Shown one piece after another: positions 18,287 through 27,980 of a DNA stretch of 64,000 nt (positions within the stretch are counted from its first letter, which is position 1; the number at the start of each line of letters is the position of its first letter). Origin of the DNA: Aquamicrobium aerolatum DSM 21857 (GTDB lineage Bacteria > Pseudomonadota > Alphaproteobacteria > Rhizobiales > Rhizobiaceae). The notes below the pieces were generated by a model. The model was given only the letters and a program-made list of their open reading frames with translations, had not been told where the DNA came from and did no database searches. The stretch spans positions 124,001 to 188,000 of the forward strand of contig NZ_FORF01000006.1 of the NCBI RefSeq assembly GCF_900113935.1. Reading direction: 5' to 3'. The position numbers and the translations under genes were made by a program.

Positions 18287-20803
18287 TTACTGTGGCAAAG
18301 CGAATGCAATGATGTAGTCACCACGCACATCAGAAGCGCGCGAGCCACCCGCCGAAACGACGACATATTGGCGGCCCGTCTTTGGCGACGTGTAGACAAG
18401 CGGCGTCACCTGCGTGCCAGCCGGAAGGCGATGCTTCCAGACTTCCTTGCCGGTAGCCAAATCGAACGCCCGGATGTTCTGGTCCAGCGTGCCGGAGTAG
18501 AACACAAGCCCGGAAGCGGTCGTCACGGGACCACCGACGGTTGGCATGCCGATAGGCATTGAAAGACCCATCTTGATGCCGAGAGGCCCATTGTCCTCCA
18601 CGGTGCCAAGCGGAACCTGCCATGCGATCTTCTGGGTCTTCAGATCGATCGCCGTCATCGTGCCATATGGCGGCTCCTGACACGGAACACCCAGCGGCGA
18701 CATGAAGGTTACCTTGGCAGCACCGTATGGCGTGCCCAACTGGCCCGACAAGCCTTCATGCGATGATGCGGCATCCGCATTGTCAGCAATTTCGCGCGGC
18801 ACGAGCTGGATGCGATGCGGCGAGCGCGTGTCGTTGAACACGAGATAGCCGGTCGGCTCGTGGATCGAAGAGCTGCCCCAGTTCATGCCACCGAAGAAGC
18901 CAGGCCACTGCAGAGAAGCGTCCAGACCGGGAGGCGTGAAGTCACCGTCGTAGCGCAACTTGCGGAACTCGATACGGCAATAGAGCTGATCGAACGGGGT
19001 TGCACCCCACATCCGCGCTTCCGTCAGCAGATCCACGCCGATCGCCGGCATGCCCACCGAGTATGGCTGCGTCGGAGCAGTCCAATCGCCCTCGGCAGCG
19101 CCCTGAGGAACCGCCTTCTCTTCGACGTCGAAGATCGGCTCACCCGTTGCGCGATCAAGCACAAAGATCTGCCCACGCTTGGTGGTCTGGATCAATGCTG
19201 CCTGACTGCCGCCGCTACCGTCGGGAAGATCGTACAGTGCTGGCTGTGAAGGAACGTCATAGTCCCACAGGTCATGGTTGACAGTGCGGAAGTGCCAACG
19301 CTCACGGCCGGTCTGGATGTCCAGCGCCACGACTGCAGAAGTATATTCCTCGTCGAAATCACGGCGGTGGCCACCAAAGAAGTCCGGTGTCGCGTTTCCT
19401 GTCGGCAGGTAGACAAGGCCGAGCTCAGCGTCGAAAGCCGGGGTCGACCAGACGTTCGGCGTGCCGCGCGTGTAGGTCTCACCTTCCGGCGGGAAACGTG
19501 TAATGTCTGGGTTACCGAGATCCCACGCCCATACCAGCTCGCCGGTTTCGGCATCGAACCCGCGCACGACACCTGACGGCAGCCCGACAGCGACGTTATC
19601 AACGACCCAGCCGCCAATGACGATGATACCGTTGGCTACTGTCGGAGCGGACGTCTGGAAGTAGAAGCCGGGGCGCACTTCGCCCATGCCGATCTTCAGA
19701 TCAACCGTCCCGTTGTCGCCGAACTGGGTGCAAACCGCGCCGGTGTCAGCATCCAGCGAGATCAGGCGCGCGTCGATTGTCGTCATCACGATGCGACGCT
19801 GGCAGATGGCCTCGGACGATGCCTGGACCTCCTCCGCAGGCGCAGCAGGCGCGTCGACCGTTTCAGCAGCCCCGTCTTCGACGTCCGCGTTCTCTTCCGA
19901 CGCTTCTGCCGCATCCTGTGCCTGACGGGCTGCTTCTGCGGCAACCTCCTGAGCGCGGATTGTCTGCAGACCAGCAGAGATTTGGCCGGTCGACTCAAAG
20001 TAGCTCACACTGCGGCAACGCTGCCACAATGGCGACTCTGCCTTGGGATCGAAGCTCCAGCGCTCGTCGCCAGTGTCGGCATCGAGGGCGTGTACGACGT
20101 TGCGAACCGTGCACGCATAAACAGTGTCGCCGATCTGGATCGGGGTGTTCTGATCATTTGCGCCGACGCCGCGGGGATCGAGAGGAACATCGCCATGGCG
20201 ATACGTCCAGGCAACCTGGAGATCCTTGACGTTGTCCGTCGTGATCTGGGTGTCCGGCGCATAGCGGGTGCCGTGGCCGGTACGCCCATAATGCTGCCAG
20301 TCGGAAGGAGCATCGACGTTCTGTGCGATCACTTCAGGCTCGCTGGTCGCGGCAACATAGGGCACCGGCTGAAATGCGCGATATCCCGTAGCTCCCAGGC
20401 CAACCAACAACACCGCAACAGCAGCAAGCGACGTACCCCTGCTAATGCGTCGACCACCACGCGTGAGCGCGGGCGCAGCAAGAAACAGAAGCAGGCCGAG
20501 TACCGCCGGCGCTACGAGCCGCGAAACCAGTGGCCAGAATTGTACGCCGACTTCCCACAACGACCATGCGATCGATACGGCAAAAACAACGAGAAAAATA
20601 TAGAGCCCCTGAACATTCCTGCGGGCAACGAGATATGCCGACAGCAGCAATGCAGCGCCAGTTGGTGCGAAGTACCAGGAGCCACCAAGAAAGATAAGCT
20701 GAATGCCACCGTAGAGGAGGTAGCCCCCTCCGATAACCATCAGCACGACAATCAGCCATACGGGCCACGGTGCCCAGCTTGATCCGGCTTTATTTTCGGA
20801 CAT
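18287..20803 (-). CDS. gcd: Membrane-bound PQQ-dependent glucose dehydrogenase
   Basis: This is an 838-residue quinoprotein of the glucose/quinate/shikimate dehydrogenase family. The first about 140 residues form five hydrophobic helices (for example PVWLIVVLMVIGGGYLLYGG), and a periplasmic beta-propeller follows with DWQHYGRTGHGTRYAPDTQI and GWVVDNVAVGLPSGVVRGFDAETG. It would oxidise glucose to gluconolactone and feed electrons to ubiquinone; substrate choice among glucose, quinate and shikimate is inferred. Residues about 282-330 are an Ala/Glu-rich insertion just before CQRRIVMTTIDARLIS. The ATG at 20803, with AAGG upstream, is preferred over a TTG six bases earlier. No pqq genes are nearby. 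Confidence 0.92.
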   Translation of the reverse strand: MSENKAGSSWAPWPVWLIVVLMVIGGGYLLYGGIQLIFLGGSWYFAPTGAALLLSAYLVARRNVQGLYIFLVVFAVSIAWSLWEVGVQFWPLVSRLVAPAVLGLLLFLAAPALTRGGRRISRGTSLAAVAVLLVGLGATGYRAFQPVPYVAATSEPEVIAQNVDAPSDWQHYGRTGHGTRYAPDTQITTDNVKDLQVAWTYRHGDVPLDPRGVGANDQNTPIQIGDTVYACTVRNVVHALDADTGDERWSFDPKAESPLWQRCRSVSYFESTGQISAGLQTIRAQEVAAEAARQAQDAAEASEENADVEDGAAETVDAPAAPAEEVQASSEAICQRRIVMTTIDARLISLDADTGAVCTQFGDNGTVDLKIGMGEVRPGFYFQTSAPTVANGIIVIGGWVVDNVAVGLPSGVVRGFDAETGELVWAWDLGNPDITRFPPEGETYTRGTPNVWSTPAFDAELGLVYLPTGNATPDFFGGHRRDFDEEYTSAVVALDIQTGRERWHFRTVNHDLWDYDVPSQPALYDLPDGSGGSQAALIQTTKRGQIFVLDRATGEPIFDVEEKAVPQGAAEGDWTAPTQPYSVGMPAIGVDLLTEARMWGATPFDQLYCRIEFRKLRYDGDFTPPGLDASLQWPGFFGGMNWGSSSIHEPTGYLVFNDTRSPHRIQLVPREIADNADAASSHEGLSGQLGTPYGAAKVTFMSPLGVPCQEPPYGTMTAIDLKTQKIAWQVPLGTVEDNGPLGIKMGLSMPIGMPTVGGPVTTASGLVFYSGTLDQNIRAFDLATGKEVWKHRLPAGTQVTPLVYTSPKTGRQYVVVSAGGSRASDVRGDYIIAFALPQ

Positions 20804-20946
20804 GTACAAGCCTTTCGTATTTTCCCAAACGAATCCAGGAAATCATGCCCTCCCACGATCAGTGAATATGCGGCGTCCAGCGAGCTTGTCCAGAGATGAA
20901 GACATGCAACATGTGTACAGTCCCCGTTCAGTTTCCTCAAAAATCG

Positions 20947-22728
20947 CTACGCCAATGCTGCATCCATCACGCGAAACTGGGCTGAGCGTGATCCGTTCCA
21001 CCAGTTTGAAGACAGGTTTCCGACGATGTGCATCGCCCTGCCGCGGTTTGAAACCAGGAAGTTTCCAAGCTCAGAATCCACGGCGCGAAAAGCCATCGCC
21101 TGAAGACGTGCTCCGGTCTGAGACCGCAGTTCCAGACGAAGATGGTTGGCCCCAACCTGTCGCGCATCTGCCAGAGTGTGATGTGGAAGCACCAGCACCG
21201 GCTGTGGATGTCCCGAACCGAACGGCCCGGCGTGCTCAAGGGCGTCAAGCAGTGAGAATGTTGCCCCATCCGCGGACAATGCTGCATCTATCTCGATGCA
21301 TTCCTCATGTCGCAGCCGCGATATGTCGTCGGATGCCCATTGCTCGAAGAAAGCCCGAACATCGCCCAGCTTGTCACGCTGGATGGTAATGCCGGCTGCC
21401 ATTGCGTGGCCTCCACCCTTGACCAGCAGCCCCTTGTCGACGGCTGCACGCACCATGCGACCAAGGTCGAACCCCGGAATGGATCTGCCAGAGCCCGTTC
21501 CGGTGCCGGTAGAGTTGAAATTGATGGCAAAGGCTGGCCGGCGAGCGTGCTCCTTGAGCCGTGCGGCGAGAAGGCCAACAATGCCTGCGTGCCAGCGGTC
21601 ACTTGCAGTCACGATCACTGACGGCCCTTCACCTGCCGCCAGTTCGACATCTGCTTCGGCCTTGGCCTCCGCCAGCATGGACTGTTCCATCGCCTGACGT
21701 TCCTGATTCAGACGATCAAGCGTCTCGGCGACACTCAATGCGGTGACAGGATCGTCGTCCGCGAGCAACCGGCTCCCGAGCGCTGCATCCCCGATTCGTC
21801 CACCGGCATTGATGCGTGGTCCGATGATGAACCCGAGATGATAGGGATTGAGAGGTTCGCCGATACGCGACACTCGCGACAACGCGGAAAGGCCAGCGTT
21901 GCCCATGCGGCGCATCGCCACCAGCCCCTTGACGACGAATGCCCTGTTGACACCGACCAACGGAACGACATCGCAGACCGTGGCGAGCGCGACCAGATCC
22001 AACCAGCCGAGAAGATCAGGAGCTGCCGCTTGTGCTCCACGTTCGCGCAAAACGCTGACAGTGCGGACAAGTGTCACGAACACGACCCCGGCGGCACACA
22101 AATGCCCCTGCCCGGACAGATCATCTTCGCGGTTCGGGTTTACGATGGCGATTGCGTCAGGCAGCACGCCACCTACCTGGTGGTGATCTAGAACAACGAC
22201 ATCAGCGCCTGCTTCATTGGCCGCGTCGATGGATGCCGCGCTGTTCGTGCCGCAATCCACCGTGATGATGAGCTTTGCGCCGCGCCCGACAAGCTCGCGC
22301 ATTGCGTCGGGGTTCGGCCCGTATCCTTCGAAAATTCGGTCCGGAATATAGATCTCGGTCTCGACGCCATAGTGCGTGAGAAATCGCTGCATAAGAGCCG
22401 ATGACGCCGCGCCATCGACGTCGTAATCGCCAAATATCGCAACCCGCTCGCCCCGCAGAACGGCATCTGCGATGCGGCCGGCCGCCTTGTCCATGTCGGT
22501 GAAGGTACGAGGATTGGGAAGCAGATCTCTGATCGTGGGGTCCAGAAAGCGTTCCGCGTCATCCTGTGCCACGCCTCGCCCAGCCAGCACTCGCGCTACG
22601 ATATCCGGAACGCCATGCCCCTGCGCAATCGCAAGCGCCGTATTTTCCTGACGCAGGTCGAGCCTGTGTACCCAGGCAAGCCCGGACGCGGAACGACGTA
22701 CATCGAGAAAATAGCGTTTATCAGTCAT
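20947..22728 (-). CDS. recJ: Single-stranded-DNA-specific exonuclease RecJ
   Basis: This is a 593-residue DHH-family 5'-3' exonuclease for recombination and repair. Motifs in order are AIFGDYDVDGAASSALM, TVDCGTNSAASIDAA, VVLDHHQVGGVLPDA (the DHH box) and, in the DHHA1 domain, KGGGHAMAAGITI. The C-terminal OB fold follows. It lies 60 bases downstream of glpX on the same strand, and together with hom and the aminotransferase this matches a conserved rhizobial block. Confidence 0.95.
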   Translation of the reverse strand: MTDKRYFLDVRRSASGLAWVHRLDLRQENTALAIAQGHGVPDIVARVLAGRGVAQDDAERFLDPTIRDLLPNPRTFTDMDKAAGRIADAVLRGERVAIFGDYDVDGAASSALMQRFLTHYGVETEIYIPDRIFEGYGPNPDAMRELVGRGAKLIITVDCGTNSAASIDAANEAGADVVVLDHHQVGGVLPDAIAIVNPNREDDLSGQGHLCAAGVVFVTLVRTVSVLRERGAQAAAPDLLGWLDLVALATVCDVVPLVGVNRAFVVKGLVAMRRMGNAGLSALSRVSRIGEPLNPYHLGFIIGPRINAGGRIGDAALGSRLLADDDPVTALSVAETLDRLNQERQAMEQSMLAEAKAEADVELAAGEGPSVIVTASDRWHAGIVGLLAARLKEHARRPAFAINFNSTGTGTGSGRSIPGFDLGRMVRAAVDKGLLVKGGGHAMAAGITIQRDKLGDVRAFFEQWASDDISRLRHEECIEIDAALSADGATFSLLDALEHAGPFGSGHPQPVLVLPHHTLADARQVGANHLRLELRSQTGARLQAMAFRAVDSELGNFLVSNRGRAMHIVGNLSSNWWNGSRSAQFRVMDAALA

Positions 22729-22788
22729 GACAGCATCCCGTTCATCGCGCGTAAGCTAGTGGCGACGAACGGGTTTGCCAAAGTCTAA

Positions 22789-23766
22789 TCAGAACTTATC
22801 CAGATCCTGATGGCGCGCCTTGATCTCGCGCACCGTGCCTGACGAAGAGCGCATGACGATCGTGTGGGTCTGGATCGAATCGCGTCCAAATTTGACCCCA
22901 GACAGCATGTTGCCATCCGTCACGCCGGTTGCTGCAAACAGAACATCGCCACGCGCCATATCTTCCATCGCATACACGCGGTTCGGGTCGGAAATACCCA
23001 TCTTGGCCGCACGCGCGATCTTGTCTTCGGTGTTGAGCAGAAGGCGTCCCTGCATCTGTCCGCCGATGCAACGCAATGCTGCCGCGGCGAGCACCCCTTC
23101 AGGCGCGCCGCCGGTACCCATGTAGATGTCGATACCTGTGTCGTCGGGGTTCGTCGTATGGATCACACCAGCAACGTCGCCGTCACCAATCAGCCGGATC
23201 GCAGCGCCGGTTGCGCGCACTGCCTCGATCAGGCGTGCGTGACGCGGCCTGTCGAGGATGCAGGCTGTAATCTCATTGACCGGAACGCCCTTGGCTTTCG
23301 CGAGGTTCTCGATGTTCTCGATTGCCGGAGCGTCGATATCAACGACACCGGACGCGTAACCCGGCCCGACCGCGATCTTGTCCATATAGACATCTGGCGC
23401 ATAAAGCAGGCTGCCCTTTTCAGCAATCGCGATGACGGCCAGCGAATTCGGCAGATTTTTGGCACAGATCGTGGTGCCCTCGAGCGGATCAAGCGCGATG
23501 TCGACGCTCGGACCATCGCCTGTACCCACTTCTTCACCGATGTAGAGCATCGGCGCCTCGTCGCGTTCGCCCTCGCCAATCACGACCACGCCATTGATAG
23601 GCAGACGATTAAGTTCGGAACGCATGGCATCCACAGCAACCTGATCGGCAGCCTTCTCGTCTCCACGACCGCGCAGACGCGCAGCGGCGACAGCGGCGCG
23701 CTCGGTGACACGTACGAGTTCGAGGGTGAGGATACGATCAAGACCGGACGAAGCGGTAGATGCCAT
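22789..23766 (-). CDS. glpX: Class II fructose-1,6-bisphosphatase
   Basis: This 325-residue metal-dependent phosphatase of gluconeogenesis also acts on sedoheptulose bisphosphate in many alphaproteobacteria. Motifs are VVIGEGERDEAPMLYIGEEVG, IALDPLEGTTICAKN, IRLIGDGDVAGVI and YMGTGGAPEGVLAAAAL. The length matches GlpX. Genes downstream (recJ) and upstream (hom) are the usual partners, but a divergent DUF2306/LytTR pair now separates glpX from hom. Confidence 0.95.
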   Translation of the reverse strand: MASTASSGLDRILTLELVRVTERAAVAAARLRGRGDEKAADQVAVDAMRSELNRLPINGVVVIGEGERDEAPMLYIGEEVGTGDGPSVDIALDPLEGTTICAKNLPNSLAVIAIAEKGSLLYAPDVYMDKIAVGPGYASGVVDIDAPAIENIENLAKAKGVPVNEITACILDRPRHARLIEAVRATGAAIRLIGDGDVAGVIHTTNPDDTGIDIYMGTGGAPEGVLAAAALRCIGGQMQGRLLLNTEDKIARAAKMGISDPNRVYAMEDMARGDVLFAATGVTDGNMLSGVKFGRDSIQTHTIVMRSSSGTVREIKARHQDLDKF

Positions 23767-23915
23767 GACAAATTCCCAAATAAGACGGTTCGCAGTTTAG
23801 GTAGCATCCTTTTGGCAAAGCCGTTGTACGACCACAAGTAGCGCGGTGCTTAATTCGGCCCGCCGCGCTCAGGTGAATCGATTAAACTCGAGTGACTGGG
23901 GATAAGCACCCGCTT

Positions 23916-24425
23916 TTACGTACGTTTCTGCCAACGGGCGCGGTATGTGTCGCGGGCCGCCGTCGCGACGAGAGCACATACGATCAGCGCGATGAGAAGC
24001 GCGGTCGCAATGCCGAAACGCCTGTCCGGGCCACTGAAAAACACCTCATGCATGATGCGTCCCGGCATGAAAGTGAAGAAGCCTGCGATGACCAGGGCAC
24101 CGAGGTAGATGCTCTTCATGGTCGCCTGGTGCTCATGAATGTGCCGCTGGCGCGCAGCCGCCACCCCCTTATACAAGAACCATGTGGTGCTGATCGACAG
24201 CAAGTGGATCGGGCTCCAGATACCGACCATCTGGATTGCGTGGATGAACATCGACGTGGCGCACACCACGAGCATAAGGACCACCCAGATCTTTCCGCCT
24301 GCCCGGTGAAACGCATCTCCTTTGCGTCGGAACAGCACGCAGGCACCGAGCAAAAATGCGAGAACTGCGGAAATCGTATGTATCTGGATGGCAAGCGAGG
24401 CTTCGAGTAGAGGCGTCAAGGTCAT
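23916..24425 (-). CDS. DUF2306 membrane protein
   Basis: This is a 169-residue integral membrane protein with four predicted hydrophobic helices. It begins LEASLAIQIHTISAVLAFLLGACVLF and has AFHRAGGKIWVVLMLVV and the His-rich loop ARQRHIHEHQATMKSIYLG. The pattern (His in helix 1, HR.G.KIW, H.H...M) is characteristic of DUF2306, where the histidines suggest heme or metal binding. The function is unknown. It is transcribed divergently from a membrane-anchored LytTR regulator, a plausible controller. Confidence 0.82.
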   Translation of the reverse strand: MTLTPLLEASLAIQIHTISAVLAFLLGACVLFRRKGDAFHRAGGKIWVVLMLVVCATSMFIHAIQMVGIWSPIHLLSISTTWFLYKGVAAARQRHIHEHQATMKSIYLGALVIAGFFTFMPGRIMHEVFFSGPDRRFGIATALLIALIVCALVATAARDTYRARWQKRT

Positions 24426-24532
24426 GAACGTACCTGCGAGATTGTGGAGCTTTTGAAAACAGTGCAGGCTTGACCTGTCTCATCAGATTGCCTCTGTTCA
24501 ACGCAAACCTCGCAAGCTGCTGGAATTCGTTC

Positions 24533-25312
24533 GTGAGCCGATCCCCTATGCAATTCGCGAAGCGCCAGTTGAAGGTGACTCTCAGGTCGCCGCTTTTGTG
24601 GGTGGCACTTGGCGCCGCCTCAGCCGTCTTCGGGATGGTGGGGCCCTTCGGCACTTACGAAGCGCTGGGGCTGCCTGCCCGGCTTGGATATTGGGCACTC
24701 GTAGCGGTTACGACCTATCTGGCAGGATTTCTTTGTGTCACGCTGCTTGAGGCCTGCTTTGCAGCCAACGACATACGACCGTCAACGGCCACTTTTGCTG
24801 TCTATGGCGCGATTGCCGGTTTGCCGGTTGCCGCTGTCGTGTGGCTGATCAACATTTGGATCTTCGACGCGAAGGTAATCGGTTTCGGAGCGCTGATCGC
24901 CTACACGGTGCCGTTGTCCGCGATTGCATCGGGATGCGTGGCGTATTTTTCGATGACACTTGAAAATACGCAGAAAAGCGAGCCCTCAGCCGTCCCGCAG
25001 CGCCCGCCCCTGCTGGAGCGTTTGACACCTGAACGACGCGGTGAGCTCTATTACCTGACGATGCAGGATCACTACGTCGAAGTCGTCACCAGCAAAGGCA
25101 CGTCGCTGGTGCTTCTTCGACTGGCGGACGCGATCAAGGAAACCGCGCCCCTGGACGGTGTTCAGATTCACCGTTCGCATTGGATCGCGCGCGACGCGGT
25201 GCGGGAAACGCAGCGGCAAGGCGATCGCCTGATGATCAAGATGGCGAACGGCGAAACCCTTCCGGTCAGCCGCTCGCGTCGCAATACCCTCAAGGATGCG
25301 GGCTTGTTATAG
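24533..25312 (+). CDS. Membrane-anchored LytTR-domain transcription regulator
   Basis: This is about 259 residues long. The N-terminal half has four hydrophobic segments (for example LLWVALGAASAVFGMVG, LVAVTTYLAGFLCVTLLEA, IAGLPVAAVVWLINIWIF). The C-terminal 95 residues are a LytTR DNA-binding domain (GELYYLTMQDHYVEVVTSKG, IHRSHWIARDAV, LPVSRSRRNTLKDAGLL). There is no receiver domain, so the membrane part probably senses the signal. The start is uncertain: GTG at 24533 has TGGA upstream, while the ATG at 24548 lacks a ribosome site. Its stop overlaps the convergent hom stop by six bases. Confidence 0.85.
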   Translation: MSRSPMQFAKRQLKVTLRSPLLWVALGAASAVFGMVGPFGTYEALGLPARLGYWALVAVTTYLAGFLCVTLLEACFAANDIRPSTATFAVYGAIAGLPVAAVVWLINIWIFDAKVIGFGALIAYTVPLSAIASGCVAYFSMTLENTQKSEPSAVPQRPPLLERLTPERRGELYYLTMQDHYVEVVTSKGTSLVLLRLADAIKETAPLDGVQIHRSHWIARDAVRETQRQGDRLMIKMANGETLPVSRSRRNTLKDAGLL

Positions 25313-26632
25313 CCGCGTTCGGGCTGCGCGTTCGATTCGGATTACCTGTGGCTTGTCAACCAGATGACCGTCACTGGTGATGCCATCGACCGCCTTGCGG
25401 ACGGCAGCTTCTGTCGTCTCGTGGGTCACGAGGATCACCGTCTTCTGATCCGCCGAGTTGTGTCCGTTGGCATGCTGGACAATGGATTCCAGTGAAATCT
25501 CGTTGTCAGCCATGCGGCGAGCGATTGCGGCGAATACACCAGTGCGATCCGAAACCGTGAGGCGAATGAAATACCCACCTTCGTGGCTGCGCATCTTGGC
25601 ACGCGTGTAAGGTGCAAGCTCTGTCACCGGACGTCCGAAAACCGGGCCATGCTGGAAACCGGGCCGGCTCTTGGCGATGTCGGCAATGTCGCCGACCACG
25701 GCAGAAGCTGTGGCATTGCCGCCGGCACCCGGACCCGACAAAAGCAACTCGCCGAGAATATCTGTCTCGATCGCAACCGCGTTCGTGACACCGTTGACCT
25801 GTGCGATCACCGACGCAGTCGGAACCATTGTCGGATGGACGCGCTGCTCGATACCGCTCTCGGTGCGTAGCGCTACCCCAAGCAGCTTGATGCGATATCC
25901 AAGGTCCGACGCAGCCCGGATGTCGGCCTGCGTGATGTTGGAAATGCCTTCAAGATAGATGTCGTCAGCAGCGATCTCAGTGCCAAAAGCAAGGCTCGTC
26001 AGGATCGACAGCTTATGAGCGGTGTCGTTCCCTTCGATATCGAAAGTCGGATCCGCTTCGGCATAGCCAAGACGCTGGGCGTCAGCGAGGCAATCCTGAA
26101 ACGAGATGCCTTCTGCTTCCATCCGCGTCAGGATGTAATTGCAGGTGCCGTTGAGGATACCGAAAATGCGCGAGACGGTGTTGCCCGCCATCGATTCACG
26201 CATCGTCTTGATGACCGGTATTCCGCCTGCGACGGCCGCTTCGTAGTTGAGAAGCACGCCTTTTTCCTCTGCAATACCAGCAAGAGCCAGTCCGTGCTTG
26301 GCAAGCAGCGCCTTGTTGGCGGTAACGACGTGGCGGCCATTTTCCAACGCAACGCGAACGCTCTCGCGTGCTGGCCCCTCATCGCCGCCGATCAGTTCGA
26401 TAAAGACATCGATGTCGGCGGTTCGCGCCATTTCAACGGGATCATCGAACCAGACCGCGCCTGACAGATCGACACCGCGATCCCGCCCCTTACTGCGAGC
26501 GGACACGGCGGTCACGAGGATAGGACGACCGCACTGGCGCGTGAGTTCCGCCGCCTTTTCGGTGAGAACACGCGCGACGCTCGCGCCCACCGTTCCAAGA
26601 CCGGCAATTCCAACACGCAACGCTTCGCTCAT
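25307..26632 (-). CDS. hom: Homoserine dehydrogenase
   Basis: This 441-residue NAD(P)H enzyme reduces aspartate semialdehyde to homoserine, feeding methionine and threonine synthesis. The Rossmann motif is VGIAGLGTVGASVARVL, the catalytic part has GILNGTCNYILTRME and GYAEADPTFDIEGNDTAHKL, and the C-terminal 80 residues form an ACT domain (YFIRLTVSDRTGVFAAIARRM) for feedback control. The gene is 38 bases downstream of an aminotransferase gene and probably shares its transcript. Confidence 0.96.
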   Translation of the reverse strand: MSEALRVGIAGLGTVGASVARVLTEKAAELTRQCGRPILVTAVSARSKGRDRGVDLSGAVWFDDPVEMARTADIDVFIELIGGDEGPARESVRVALENGRHVVTANKALLAKHGLALAGIAEEKGVLLNYEAAVAGGIPVIKTMRESMAGNTVSRIFGILNGTCNYILTRMEAEGISFQDCLADAQRLGYAEADPTFDIEGNDTAHKLSILTSLAFGTEIAADDIYLEGISNITQADIRAASDLGYRIKLLGVALRTESGIEQRVHPTMVPTASVIAQVNGVTNAVAIETDILGELLLSGPGAGGNATASAVVGDIADIAKSRPGFQHGPVFGRPVTELAPYTRAKMRSHEGGYFIRLTVSDRTGVFAAIARRMADNEISLESIVQHANGHNSADQKTVILVTHETTEAAVRKAVDGITSDGHLVDKPQVIRIERAARTRL

Positions 26633-26670
26633 AACCCCGCCACCCTTCGTAACTGTCAGATCTGCAATAA

Positions 26671-27888
26671 TCAGCGACGCGCGGCCAGCGGCGTCACATT
26701 GTCCAGCGTTTCGCCGGTTGTGCCCAGGAAGCGCTTGATGCTTCGCGCTGCCTGGCGGATGCGGTGCTCATTTTCAACAAGCGCGAGGCGAACGTAGTCG
26801 TCGCCGTGTTCGCCGAAACCGATACCGGGCGCAACCGCTACGTCGGCCTTCTCCACCAGCAGCTTGGAAAACTCCAAGGAGCCGAGATGGCGGAATGCTG
26901 CGGGGATCGGTGCCCATGCAAACATCGTCGCGGCCGGAGCCGGGATTTCCCACCCGGCGCGCGCAAACGTGTCAACCATGACGTCGCGACGACGATGATA
27001 GACAGCGCGGACTTCTTCGATTTCCGCCCCGTCGCTATTGAGGGCAGCGGTCGCAGCGACCTGGATCGGCGTGAACGCGCCGTAATCCAAGTAGGACTTC
27101 ACGCGCGTGAGGGCAGCAATCAACCGCTCATTACCGACCGCAAATCCCATACGCCATCCCGGCATGGAGAAAGTCTTGGACATCGATGTGAACTCGACTG
27201 CCACATCCATTGCACCCGGAACTTCGAGCACGGACGGCGGCGGGTTCCCATCGAAATAGATCTCGGAATACGCCAGATCCGACAGGATCAGGAGTTCGTT
27301 CTTGCGCGCATAGTCCACGACTTCTTTGTAGAAATCGAGTGTCGCGACATATGCCGTCGGGTTCGACGGATAGTTGAGGATCAAGGCCAACGGCTTCGGC
27401 GTCGAGTGACGAATGGCGCGCTCGAGAGCCGGGATGAAGTTTTCATCCGGCTCGACCTGCATGGAGCGGATCACCCCTCCAGCCATCAGGAAGCCGAAAG
27501 CGTGGATCGGATAGGTCGGGTTCGGGCACAGGATCACGTCGCCAGGCGCGGTAATCGCCTGCGCCATGTTGGCAAAGCCTTCCTTTGAACCGAGCGTCGC
27601 GACGATCTGCGTATCGGGGTTGAGCTTCACACCGAAACGGCGCGCGTAATAATTCGCCTGCGCCTTGCGCAAGCCGGGGATACCCTTCGACGAGGAATAG
27701 CGGTGCGTGCGCGGATCGCGAACAACGTCCACCAGCTTGTCGACGATCGCCTTCGGCGTCGGCAGATCGGGATTGCCCATTCCCAGGTCGATGATGTCGG
27801 CTCCACCCGTTCGCGCCGCTGCCTTCAGGCGATTAACCTGTTCGAAGACGTAAGGCGGCAGGCGGCGAACTTTGTGGAACTCTTCCAT
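26671..27888 (-). CDS. Class I/II aminotransferase (AlaC / LL-DAP aminotransferase-like)
   Basis: This is a 405-residue fold-type I PLP aminotransferase. It has IIDLGMGNPDLPTPKAIV, LNYPSNPTAYVATLDFY, LSDLAYSEIYFDG and the PLP lysine in FTSMSKTFSMPGWRMGFAVG. This subgroup is often annotated as LL-diaminopimelate aminotransferase, but its closest characterised relatives are alanine/valine transaminases such as AlaC. The ATG at 27888 has AGGA ten bases upstream; the longer frame adds a Cys-rich stretch unlike the family. The hom gene follows 38 bases later. Confidence 0.9.
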   Translation of the reverse strand: MEEFHKVRRLPPYVFEQVNRLKAAARTGGADIIDLGMGNPDLPTPKAIVDKLVDVVRDPRTHRYSSSKGIPGLRKAQANYYARRFGVKLNPDTQIVATLGSKEGFANMAQAITAPGDVILCPNPTYPIHAFGFLMAGGVIRSMQVEPDENFIPALERAIRHSTPKPLALILNYPSNPTAYVATLDFYKEVVDYARKNELLILSDLAYSEIYFDGNPPPSVLEVPGAMDVAVEFTSMSKTFSMPGWRMGFAVGNERLIAALTRVKSYLDYGAFTPIQVAATAALNSDGAEIEEVRAVYHRRRDVMVDTFARAGWEIPAPAATMFAWAPIPAAFRHLGSLEFSKLLVEKADVAVAPGIGFGEHGDDYVRLALVENEHRIRQAARSIKRFLGTTGETLDNVTPLAARR

Positions 27889-27980
27889 AGCTTTTTCCTG
27901 GAGTATGTAACCGCATTGGCGGCAGGTGTTTCGGTTCGCGGCTATATACGCAAATCGAAAGAGGGTCGAGAGACAGAACG

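Noticed and set aside
22864-23841. 325-residue plus-strand open frame
   Set aside because: It is antisense to glpX and shows no recognisable domain.
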